Below are positions 33,301 through 42,608 of a stretch of 64,000 nt of DNA, one piece after another. The notes under the pieces were generated by a model. It was not told where the DNA came from. It did no database searches and saw only the letters and a list, made by a program, of their open reading frames with translations. How positions within the stretch are numbered: the stretch's first letter is position 1; the number at the start of each line of letters is the position of its first letter. The translations under genes were made by a program, and so were the position numbers. Origin of the DNA: Limnomonas spitsbergensis. Taxonomy: Eukaryota > Chlorophyta > Chlorophyceae > Chlamydomonadales. The DNA lies in assembly GCA_037349105.1 (NCBI GenBank), contig JAYJMM010000038.1, forward strand, positions 1,860,001 through 1,924,000, in the 5' to 3' direction.

Positions 33301-34042
33301 CCGCCCCATCGCTGCCGTATGCACTGCTTAAAACAGGGTCATGGTGGAAGTCCTCGTTCACACCTTGGCCGCCGCTGCCGCTACTGTTGCTACTGCTGGC
33401 AGGCATAAGCTGTGGCAGGCTGCCAGAGGAGGCGCTACCAAAGGAAACATCCCTGAGGCTCATCAGGTGAGGTGGCGTGGCCGAGCTGGAGGTGGCGGTG
33501 CTGTCTGCTGCAGCAGCCTCTAGGTCGCAGGGTAAACCGATCTGGCTTGGCCCGTGAGGCGGAACCGCCGCCGTAGACAGCATACGTATGAAACGTTTCC
33601 GTGAGCCTGCGTCATCCTGGCTGCTGCTCCCCTCCTCTGTGCTCACCCTGTGTGCATCGCTGGACTGCTCAGCGGCAAAGCCTCCTGAATGGCTTCCCGA
33701 GTGCCTTGCATGGCTTGGCATATCCGGGCACGCACATTGATCTAAGCCAGCATATCCAGTTGAATGGGCTTCAAGAGCTGAGACATCAACCAGTTGAATT
33801 GGCCACTCCAATGCCTCTGGACCAGTGCCAATGGAGGTGTAGGGAGGCTCAGGAGAGGGCCCTCCTTCAGGGCTGCTTAATGGTTCTGGGGCTGATGGAC
33901 GTGCCGGGTACGTAGCATGGAGTGCTTCTTCGGCGCTGCTACTTGCTGCTAGGTTATTCTGCATTAGTTGCAGAGTGTGATGGAAGAGCCTGGGATCAGG
34001 GGATGGCTGTGGCTGGACAGAAGCTTGGCTATTCTTTTTCAT
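30376..34042 (-). CDS. Hypothetical Ser/Pro-rich, probably disordered protein
   Basis: Three exons on the minus strand: 34042-32834, 32544-32193 and 31439-30376, in phase, 874 residues. The start MKKNSQASVQ is preceded by an in-frame TAG four codons upstream (TAG GCT GGA ATG reads stop, A, G, M). I recognise no domain. Exon 1 is rich in Ser, Pro, Ala and acidic clusters (GSEDSDYMELF). Exon 3 has an acidic block with WETASESD, then Pro/Gly-rich sequence, then a more ordered end: HWAEQAWWRQVKEHW and a hydrophobic helix ALFQGVTALQTLLLRLPG. No signal peptide or membrane segment is seen. Family A MITE copy 2 lies in intron 2, 34 bp past the exon 2 donor. It shares a 336-bp upstream gap with the bL12 gene. 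The open frames and phase matches make it a real gene; function is unknown. Confidence 0.75.
31971..32158. mobile_element. MITE family A, copy 2 (188 bp, 10-bp TSD)
   Basis: GTTTCTTTTTTCAGCCACCA ... CACGAAAAAAGAGAAACTA flanked by GTCACATGCA at 31961-31970 and 32159-32168. The interior resembles copy 1 (GGCCGCC..CAGCCGCC..AGCATGGCTGGCCACAAA, then GTAGCTGACCTGTAGC). Inserted in an intron close to a donor site. Confidence 0.88.
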
Positions 34043-34378
34043 TCCAGCCTAGGGCTAAGTTTAACAAAGCTAGCAGCGATTTAAATGTACGTGACGTATA
34101 ATGTGCGTGCAATGTTACGGGGGAATCGACCAGATGAAACAGAAGTTAAACAGAAGTAGGGTCCTGTTTTGCACGGCTTCTGTCTTGGACCCGCAGCAAG
34201 AGCCCAAGGTCTCTCGCAATATGTATCAAGATTGTTCTTGGGCTAGGGGGCTGAGATAGAGCACCTGCATGATCCCAAGCCACGACACGAGTCATAATGG
34301 GCCTGCCTTTTCCATCTTTGTCCGCCGTGACCAGATTTTCTATTTCATTGCAATCTCTCTTTCGACCAATCCCCCAAA
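34043..34378. promoter_or_regulatory. Bidirectional promoter region, Ser/Pro-rich gene / bL12
   Basis: 336 bp lie between start codons 34042 (minus) and 34379 (plus). The plus-strand side ends in the A-rich leader CCCCCAAAATG before the bL12 start. No certain core motif is seen. Confidence 0.5.
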
Positions 34379-35564
34379 ATGCTTGCTTCCAAGTCTCGCA
34401 TCGCTTCCTCCAGGCCTGTGTCCCGGCCATTCACCGGAGTCAGGGCAGCACCCTCTTACAGGCGCGTGGCTACCAATGCCAGCGCTACCGTCACTGAGGT
34501 ATTATGGCATTTAAGCTCTCTTCGATCCAGCCCCAGCTTACAAGCCTCCTCCTCAGATTGTTGATAAGCTCAAGACGTTGACGCTCTTGGAGGCATCAGA
34601 GCTTGTGAAGGAGATTGAGACGACATTTGGAGTGGATGCCAGGTACATGCTCGATTTTTGCAGAGCTTGGCAGTCGGCCCATTTTTCTGACCCCTCCCTC
34701 GCGCACTGCCTGTAGTGCGGCTGCGCCCGTCGCCATGATGGCTGCCCCCGGTGCCGCAGCTGCCGCTGCCCCAGTTGTTGAGGAGAAGACCACTTTCGAT
34801 GTGCTCCTTGAGGACCTCCCTGCTGACAAGAAGGTGAGGAATGTTCCCCGCCTTCTGAGGTTGCAGCCAGCCAGCCATACCTCCAAATATGCTTTCCTCC
34901 TCCAGCCCCATTCTGTAACAGGGCAGTGGCTAGTCAGACGCTATTTGAATTCCTGAATGTGGTGTGGTTCAAACTCCTGCAATCCTGGTCTGATTTCCAA
35001 TGAATCTGCTGTGCGCCCGCCGACTCATGCGTAGCAGCATACCTTGCTGTTGCCCCTGCAGCAACCATGATGTATAAAGCAACTGAAACAATAAGGATAC
35101 CTGGCTATATAATTGTTGCAACCGCTACACCTACAGATGATTATGCTGTCTTTCTCTCAATCCCTGTCCTTTTTGAATATTTTGTTGTAGGTCGGCATCT
35201 ACAAGGTTGTGCGTACGATCGCCGGCATTGCTGTGAACCAGGTTAAGGAGTTCACCTCCTCTCTGCCCAAGGTGGGTAGGCTTGTTGAATAGGACAAGCT
35301 CCCCTAATGAACAGTATATCAGCCAACCATGTTTTAAGCATGAAGTATTGTCTCAGAGGAAAGGTGACAAGCCTGCTGAATTAGGGTGTCTGGGCCCTTC
35401 TTGACGGAACTCCCTGGAATGCTGCTTGCAATCTGACTTACTTAACCAACGCAATATGTTTTGTAACATCCACACAGATTGTGCTGGAGGGCGCCTCCAA
35501 GGCCGATGCCGAGGTTGCAAGGGACCAGCTGGCAGCCGCCGGCGCGAAGGTCAGCATTGCCTAA
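34379..35564 (+). CDS. PRPL12: Plastid ribosomal protein bL12 (L7/L12)
   Basis: Five exons, 34379-34498, 34557-34642, 34716-34833, 35191-35271 and 35478-35564, join in phase to 163 residues. The first about 35 residues ([18 protein letters not shown]...) form an Arg/Ser-rich chloroplast transit peptide. The mature protein follows: [20 protein letters not shown] (N-terminal dimerisation domain), an Ala/Pro-rich hinge in exon 3, then [18 protein letters not shown] and [20 protein letters not shown]. It ends [13 protein letters not shown], the hallmark end of bL12. The protein forms the stalk of the 50S plastid ribosome that recruits translation factors. Exon 1 holds exactly the transit peptide and a few mature residues. 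The usual ALKEAK helix reads AVNQVK here. Confidence 0.96.
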
Positions 35565-37433
35565 ATGCTTAACACGAGCCTTACAGGCGCCTCTCTACAG
35601 GAGACTGCAGAAATACCAGCAGGGACAAACGGGACACAGGCCGGTGGCAGTGGGCATATTACTGCGGATATCACCGCAAGGCACACGGCCCGGCTTGCCG
35701 TTCTGTACGCTGACTTGAGGCATCAGCGCATGCTTTACAAATGACACACTTCCACTTTTTTATCTGACGCGCACCCTAACAAATAGTTTAGGTGTCGACA
35801 GGTGTGGGGTTAACCTCGTTTTTGAGTTTCAATGTCTCGTGAAGGTCTTGAATATCTGCTGTATGTTGGACATGCAGAAAAGGAAAGGTCTACACCATTG
35901 GCTACACCATGCCAAAGTCACTTTAAATTGGCTTTGTAGTGCCTTACGGTTGATCAACCTTGCCGACATGCATTGCAAGAAGAGTACAAGTACAGATGAA
36001 GAGCGAAAGAGAGAGCTGTATATCCAGAACCTCTGTCTAGAACTGATCAGACATGACGGAAAGATTGCCCTTGACCAGGTCAGGACTTCGATCCTGTTTG
36101 GTGGTAGGCATCAGGTTACCGAGTATGGTACTGTATTCGATTAGGTTTTACACCTGGTGAATTCTTAACCGTTATAGACTGAAACCACCCTAGGAACGTT
36201 TTGCCAGGACACAACGACAGCAAATACTAGCATCTCCCCTGCATTTATAATCAGGGCTTCCACCCAAGTAGAGCTCGACGCGGATCCAATAATCAGCGCA
36301 CAGGTAAGAAGACAGTTTGAAACGGTGCAGACCCGCTGGGCCCTGCTGAACGCTTGGCCGCGAGGGGCTGGTAGGGTTTAACTAAGCCCTATTCCAGCTA
36401 CCATGTACAGCCAGGACCATGCCATCCTCCTTGAGATGGGAGGAATATGGACCCCGGCGAACAGAACAGTTGGACAGTATTTGGGACGGAGTGGGAGGAC
36501 ACGTCCCTCACATCTGTTGCGGCGTGTTCGTTTTAATAATCTTGATTGACACGTCAATGAGACTCATGCAACCGGGCAGCCTGATGGCCATCATTTGGCA
36601 GAGGTAGGCCTTCACCTCGAGTAGGGGTGGCTCTTTCAGCACAGCTTGGTTCAGAATTGCTCAGCGCAATACGGGGAGCTCACCGCTGTGTGGAGGGGAT
36701 CCATGTGTCAATGACATTACACCTCTGGGCCATGCTGAAAAGGCTCGGCCACAGGGGCGCCTGACTGACTGGTCGGGAGGAAATGAAACTTAAGATCCAT
36801 GTCTGTTCAGAGCTCCAGTTTCAGCACCATGGCAGGAGAATCTTGAACATCCAGTGCCAATGATTCAGCATTGATACATCTCACATTTCACAACTTGAAA
36901 TGAACTTCTTGACTGTCCCGTTTAACTTGACCTCCAAGATGCAACGCCCCTTCATGGTCTCAGGTCACATAATAGACCAGGACCCATATGGGAATCAGAT
37001 GCGGTACTATTAATAAATGCATAAGTTGTTGCAGTCCCAGTTTGTTCAAAGAGTGAGTCCAATGGACATCCTCCTGTCTTGAACTGTCCGAACCTGGTCT
37101 GGACCCAGACCCGCAGACTCAACGGCTGGCAGTTGCCCCTCACAGCCAGCAGCCCCTTCCGAATACCATAAAACAGCTACAACAGGCTGTCCGCAAAACG
37201 ACACTCACTACCGCACTGCTGCGGTACATTTGTGCCAGCCATGAAATACAGATACACCAGCACCCAATGCTTTTCTCCTCTTCCTCCCGACACGTGGCAT
37301 GGCGTACGTCCAGATGGTCAGTGTTGATCAAGGTCCCCTAGAGGGAGGCACATCCAAGGGGTACAACCAGAACACAGCTGCGCCCCAAAGCCGCGGCAGT
37401 TGGTTCCAACTGCCATCCACTGCCCACCGCCAG
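35565..37433. other. Intergenic region with transposon remnants
   Basis: A 101-codon plus frame at 35839-36144 (with ELYIQNLCLELIRHDGKIA) is open but unrecognised and lacks clear splice or homology support. Around 36300-36400 a segment (CCGCTGGGCCCTGCTGAACG, then CTGGTAGGGTTTAACTAAG) is the reverse relative of 22390-22470. A family C end follows near 36710-36765. The rest, including a tract from 36900 to 37330, shows nothing I can name. Confidence 0.4.
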
Positions 37434-40400
37434 CTAGTTCCAGGCTAGCGTGCTGCGCTCCTGCCAGTACTGAGCAGCATCCTGCTTAAGCGCCGCCATG
37501 AGGAGCTCCACGTCATCCTGGCGCAGCTGCATGGCCAGTTCCAGGGCTCCAGCGTTCGACCTAGCGAGCAGAGGGGGGCGGCAGCGGCAGGTAATGGAGC
37601 CCGCCAACAAGGCAACGTACGTCAGCTGCAGTTCAGCCACAGCCAAGCCTGTAGCTGAGGGATCCTGATGTGTAGCTGAGGGACCCTGGTGCAGTACACC
37701 CTGTTGGTAAGGTTGCTGACCATGGGCTAGGCGTGACCTGGTCCCCATGGGCGCAGTGATGGCCTCGCAGCCGACCCAAAGCGGGTATGCTGCGCACTAA
37801 AATAACAATGGTGTGCATCTTGACAGCCTTGTCATCTCAAAGGCCTCCAGGCTCACCTCAGGTGTTCCGCAGAGGCCGCCCCACTGAGCACCATGGGGTG
37901 GAACGGTTGCCGCATGGCCGCCGCCAGGGCCAGCGCGTCCGGCGTGGTCCCATACCTGCCGGCCATGGCTGCCATCTGAGCTGCCTCTGCGGGCGCCAGC
38001 TGCAACAGCCGCCCGTTCGCCATGCCCTCCTTGACTATCACGTCCATGCCCTGGGAGTGTGCCTCCAGGAGGGCCTCGCCTACAGACAGGGGGCAGGAGG
38101 GTGGCAGGCCAGGTAGGAGGGCCTCGCCTACAGACAGGGAGCAGGAGGGTGGCAGGCCAGGTAGGAAGGGGGTCAAGTGTCAGGAGGGGGATCAAAGGGT
38201 GGCAGGCCAGGTAGGAGGGGGGTGAAGTGTCAGGAGGGGGATCAAAGGGTGGCGGGCCAGGTAGGAAGGGGGTCAAGTGTCAGGAGGGGGATCAAAGGGT
38301 GGCAGGTCAGGTAGGAAGGGGGTCAAGTGTCAGGAGGGGGATCAAAGGGTGGCAGGTCAGGTAGGAGGGGGGTCAATTGCCAAAAAGCATGAAAGACAGT
38401 CCACGCCTCCGTCACTCCGTGACCAACCAGCTAGCCCTCTCCTCTCCAGTCTGTACCAGCTTGGCATCAACTCACAGCTCTCTCACCAGCACTCTGGGTT
38501 ACGGGTGTAGGCTAGCTAGGCTAGCTAGTAAAAGTAAGCGACTTTACTGTGGATCTACTGGATCTAGCATACCGATACTTCACCCCACAGCTCTCACCAG
38601 CACTCTGTTCCAGGAGGTTCCACGTGGCCTGCACACAATCAAACAGCAGACGCCCGTCCGCCATCCGCCTCCCAAGCGCCATGCGTATCGTCTCCGCTTG
38701 CTGGACACCTGGACAGGGTTACAGGTTCAGGGTTTAGGGTTTAGGAGAAGACACTCCAACATGGTTGCGTTACTATATCACTTGAAAACACAAAGTCTAC
38801 AAGGGATGTGCCACCGACTACCACCGCTATGAGCTCTGGCTTGGCTTGGCTTGGCGCCCAAGTTTACTTTCTTGCGACTGATCCACACCTGTAGCTCAAG
38901 AAGAAGAAAATAGTATTGGGACAAGCAGAAACTGTTGATTCAGCATTTAGATTCCACCATATTTGGGACCAGGCTACTCAATAGTCCTGCTTTTAACTTC
39001 AAAAATAAATGCAAGTTAAAACCATGAACAGTTTCTACACATTGAGCGCATTCTTTTGAGTGCAAACAATTAAAAACAATCCTGCCAGAGCGCAACTTAA
39101 AAGCCATTGAACACAGGAGCCGCAGTGGCACACCTATCATGGCCCTCCTCGCATGCCAGTGTTGACCGCTAGGCTGATCCGCCTCCCACACCTGAGCATG
39201 AGAATCCAATGTGCCACCTATAGCTGGTTTTGATCTTCTCCAGCTCCGCCAATACCTCAACGTTCTCCAGGACACCGCTCTCGATGGTGGCTGAATGGAT
39301 CTGCAGGCCAGGGCGATTCAGGATTCAGGGTGAACACAAATGAAAGGCCAGGGCGATTCAGGGTCAACATAAATGGAGGGCCAGGCGATTCAGGGTTCAG
39401 GGTTAATGCAGGCCAAGTCAGGATTAACGCAGGTCATTTAGAGCTTAGGTTTGACGTAAAGTCTAGTGTATAGGGCCCAGGTCGGATGATGGCAGGCCAG
39501 GCAGGCCCTGACAGGCAGACCCGTCTGGCACGCGTGCGCTGCAGGTATGACGGGCTGGGCTGGCAGTTAATGAAACAGGCCTTGCTTGGCCAGCGCGGAC
39601 CCTGCACGATAGACTCTTCTCCTCCCTTCCGCCCCCCTACCTGGTACAGGTGTATGTGTAGGCCCAGTAGCGTACTGCTCTCCTCCACCTGGTTGAGGAG
39701 GTTGGCCGCGGTGTGCTCCTTCACCTCATGAGGGAGGCCCCCAGTGTCCACCTGCCAGTCTGTGAGAGGGACGGGCGAGAGAAGCCATGACGCTTTTAAG
39801 ATACTGATCAAGACCCGGGGATAGAAGTTAAATACATCCCAGGAGTCCGGGAGAGCATGCCCGGGATAAGATGTTTGCACCAGGATGAGAGAGCATTCCC
39901 GGGTCATCCGGGATCTGCTGTTTTCATGAGGGTCAGGGTTTATTTTCTAGATTCATGTCCACCTTCAGCAGGCCGCCCCGCGGCCGCCAAAGGCCCGATA
40001 GGGACCAAGGTTGGACCAGGCTACGCCTGGTGGCCAAAGCAGCATGGCTGGCCCCAAATGGGGTCACCAGCCAGAGGCTGGGGTGTAGCTGACATGTAGC
40101 TGAGTCACGAAAAAAAGAAACGCTGGATCAGGGGCGATAGGGCAAGGAGCTGCTTGCGGGGTCTCCAGGAAGCCAGTGTCTGCATCTGAAAGAGGAGCAG
40201 TAGACATCCCGACTGGCAGCCACGGGGGGGCGGTGTTTTCGGAGCCAAAGCGTACCGCGGAAAGAGGAACCTAGGCATGCGTCCGCCCACCTGCGGTGTA
40301 TTTATACCCCCACTTAGATCCTGTCACGATGGCGGCGGGATCTCCCGGCGCCTTGGTGTGACCGCGTGAGGTGATCCAAGCTGACAGGAAGGCCTCCGCC

Positions 40401-42275
40401 TCCCCATAGGAGCGCGCCGCATCAAAGTACCTGTTGGGCAGTGGAGCAAAACACGCACACATGTTGGACAATAATGGAACACTGAGGAGAACATTTGGGG
40501 CAGGGACGCGTCAAAGTGTAAGTTGCCCCGCTCTGGTCAGTGGAGCTTCAAATGACCTGTTGGGCAGGGGAGCGTCAAAGTGTCAGTTGCCCTGCTCTGG
40601 TCAGTGGAGCTTCAAATGACCTGTTGGGCAGGGGAGCGTCAAAGTGTCAGTTGCCCTGCTCTGGTCATTGGAGCTTCAAATGACCTGTTGGGCAGGGGAG
40701 CGTCAAAGTGTCAGTTGCCCTGCTCTGGTCATTGGAGCTTCAAATGACCTGTTGGGCAGGGGAGCGTCAAAGTGTCAGTTGCCCTGCTCTGGTCAGTGGA
40801 GCTTCAAATGACCTGTTGGGCAGGGGAGCGTCAAAGTGTCAGTTGCCCTGCTCTGGTCATTGGAGCTTCAAATGACCTGTTGGACAGGGGAGCGTCAAAG
40901 TGTGAGTTGCCCCGCTCTGGTCAGTGGAGCTTCAAATGACCTGTTGGGCAGGGGAGCGTCGAAGTGTCAGTTGCCCTGCTCTGGTCATTGGAGCTTCAAA
41001 TGACCTGTTGGGCAGGGGAGCGTCAAAGTGTCAGTTGCCCTGCTCTGGTCAGTGGAGCTTCAAATGACCTGTTGGGCAGGGGAGCGTCAAAGTGTCAGTT
41101 GCCCTGCTCTGGTCAGTGGAGCTTCAAATGACCTGTTGGGCAGGGGAGCGTCAAAGTGTCAGTTGCCCTGCTCTGGTCAGTGGAGCTTCAAATGACCTGT
41201 TGGGCAGGGGAGCGTCAAAGTGTCAGTTGCCCTGCTCTGGTCAGTGGAGCTTCAAATGACCTGTTGGGCAGGGGAGCGTCAAAGTGTCAGTTGCCCTGCT
41301 CTGGGCAGTGGAGCTTCAAATGACCTGTTGGGCAGGGGAGCGTCAAAGTGTCAGTTGCCCTGCTCTGGTCAGTGGAGCTTCAAATGACCTGTTGGGCAGG
41401 GGAGCGTCAAAGTGTCAGTTGCCCCGCTCTGGTCAGTGGAGCTTCAAATGACCTGTTGGGCAGGGGAGCGTCGAAGTGTCAGTTGCCCTGCTCTGGGCAG
41501 TGGAGCTTCATATGACCTGTTGGGCAGGGGAGCGTCAAAGTGTCAGTTGCCCTGCTCTGGGCAGTGGAGCATTAGATGACCCGGAGGGCAGGGGAGCGTC
41601 AAAATGGCTGTTGCGCTGGGCAGCCACTACTGGGGACAGCATGATCGGTCTACATACACTAGGCCAAGCAGCAAGGCCTTCTGCACCAGTGCCTCCGGCT
41701 GTATCCCGTTATGCAGCTAACTTGTAGCTGAAGCACCCTAGAAAAACAGCGGATGGCTGTTACCTGATGCCCAGCGCATGCGCCTCATCCAGCACACTTG
41801 CACACTGCTGCCGCATGTCCTCCTTGGACTTGTTTGGAAGGTCATCGCCGTGCCCTACATTTATGTAGCCAGGCCGACCGAGGGCCGCCAGCCCCAGCCC
41901 CAGCATTGGCAAGCCATCCATGCCAAGGAATCCTGGAGAGTATGGTGGGGCCCGAGGTGGGAGGGGCATCACATATTGTTCAACAAACGGTAGTCCTAGG
42001 TGCTGGAGATATAGACATGAAACTCGGATGTATGTTACATTTCTAGGCTTGTGGGGGGAGCAGTCGGTGTTGGAAGTGAAGGGACCCTGGAGGGCAGCAT
42101 GGTTCCTGAGGAACGAGGGTGGGTCAGGCCATCTTGGTGTACATTCGGGCCAGTGTGGGGCACATGCTGCTCTAGCAGGTATGAGGAGATTTGTTTGAAT
42201 AAATCCTGCCAGTAAATGGAGTGCTGCGCCGAACAAGAGGAACACAGGGTCACTACCTTGGGCTGTGCTCGCCAT
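37434..42275 (-). CDS. Aldo/keto reductase family oxidoreductase
   Basis: Eight exons on the minus strand: 42275-42257, 41932-41764, 40430-40291, 39759-39641, 39300-39192, 38708-38598, 38079-37857 and 37560-37434. All are in phase, giving 338 residues. The catalytic tetrad is visible: Asp and Tyr in YFDAARSYGEAE, Lys in VTGSKWGYKY, His in LYQIHSATIESG. LGLGLAALGRPGYINVGH, DVIVKEGMANGRLL and VLSGAASAEHLRSN complete the (beta/alpha)8 barrel with the cofactor-binding end. AKRs reduce carbonyls with NAD(P)H; the substrate cannot be told. The end KQDAAQYWQERSTLAWN is typical of an algal/plant/bacterial AKR group. The first exon is only 19 bp (MASTAQ), chosen because phase and GTAGTG donor fit; it is the least certain part. 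Introns contain a MITE and two arrays derived from its own acceptors. Confidence 0.92.
37640..37806 (+). repeat. Interspersed repeat family B copy in the AKR gene
   Basis: TGTAGCTGAGGGATCC ... GACCTGGTCCCCATGGGCGC, ending GCTGCGCACTAAAATAACAA. In the last AKR intron. Confidence 0.55.
38070..38375. repeat. Array starting at an AKR acceptor, 48-55 bp units
   Basis: The exon start and acceptor (minus CTGTAG|GCGAGGCCC; plus GGGCCTCGCCTACAGACAGG) at 38071-38090 is repeated at about 38119-38138, 48 bp away. It is followed by about five units of GGCAGG(C/T)CAGGTAGGAGGGG, then GGTCAAGTGTCAGGAGGGGG and ATCAAAGGGT. The real acceptor is 38080. Confidence 0.8.
39939..40125. mobile_element. MITE family A, copy 3 (about 187 bp)
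   Basis: The interior matches copies 1 and 2 (TCCACCTTCAGCAGGCCGCC, then AGCATGGCTGGCC, then GTAGCTGACATGTAGCTGAG) and the right end CACGAAAAAAAGAAACGCTG is intact. The left end is decayed (TTTATTTTCTAGATTCATG). Flanks GGTCAGGG (39931-39938) and GATCAGGG (40126-40133) look like a worn target duplication. Lies in AKR intron 3. Confidence 0.75.
40497..41605. repeat. 64-bp minisatellite carrying the AKR exon 3 acceptor, about 17 copies
   Basis: Period is exactly 64 bp (for example 40553, 40617, 40681). The unit segment TTCAAATGACCTGTTGGGCA, then GGGGAGC, corresponds to the exon 3 border ATCAAAGTACCTGTTGGGCA, then GTGGAGC. On the minus strand each unit reads CTGCCCAACAG|GTCATTTGAA against the true CTGCCCAACAG|GTACTTTGAT. 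The array fills most of AKR intron 2. Confidence 0.93.
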
Positions 42276-42608
42276 GGCTGCCACCAGAAGCCTGTCTGGC
42301 CTGTCCTGAGCTTTGTTCCTGGAGCAGGCTCTGGCTCTACAATCTGCCGTCAGCCTGGAAGCACCGTAAAATCTTTTAGAGAGCATCCGTTGTTTTCCGA
42401 TAGGCTCGGATGATATCCAAGCCCGATATCCCCATGCTAAAGCCTCCAAACCCCGACGCCCTGCATTCCAGTGCGGGAGTTACCAGAAACAGGCAAACCA
42501 AGGGGAGGCAACATGGAGGACTGTGTAGCAGGCTACTAATAGGTAGCCAGCAGGCATTGTGTGAGGCTGGTGCGCACTTCAGCTATGAGTCCGAGGGAGC
42601 TCTCTACG
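42276..42608. promoter_or_regulatory. Bidirectional promoter region, AKR / VASt-dysferlin gene
   Basis: 333 bp between the AKR start (42275, minus) and the proposed start of the VASt-dysferlin gene (42609, plus). Both ends depend on proposed first exons. The length agrees with the other two divergent gaps in the window. Confidence 0.4.

Noticed and set aside
35839..36144. 101-codon open frame with ELYIQNLCLELIRHDGKIA
   Set aside because: No homology that I recognise, no clear splice context and no poly(A) signal. It may be chance or a remnant.
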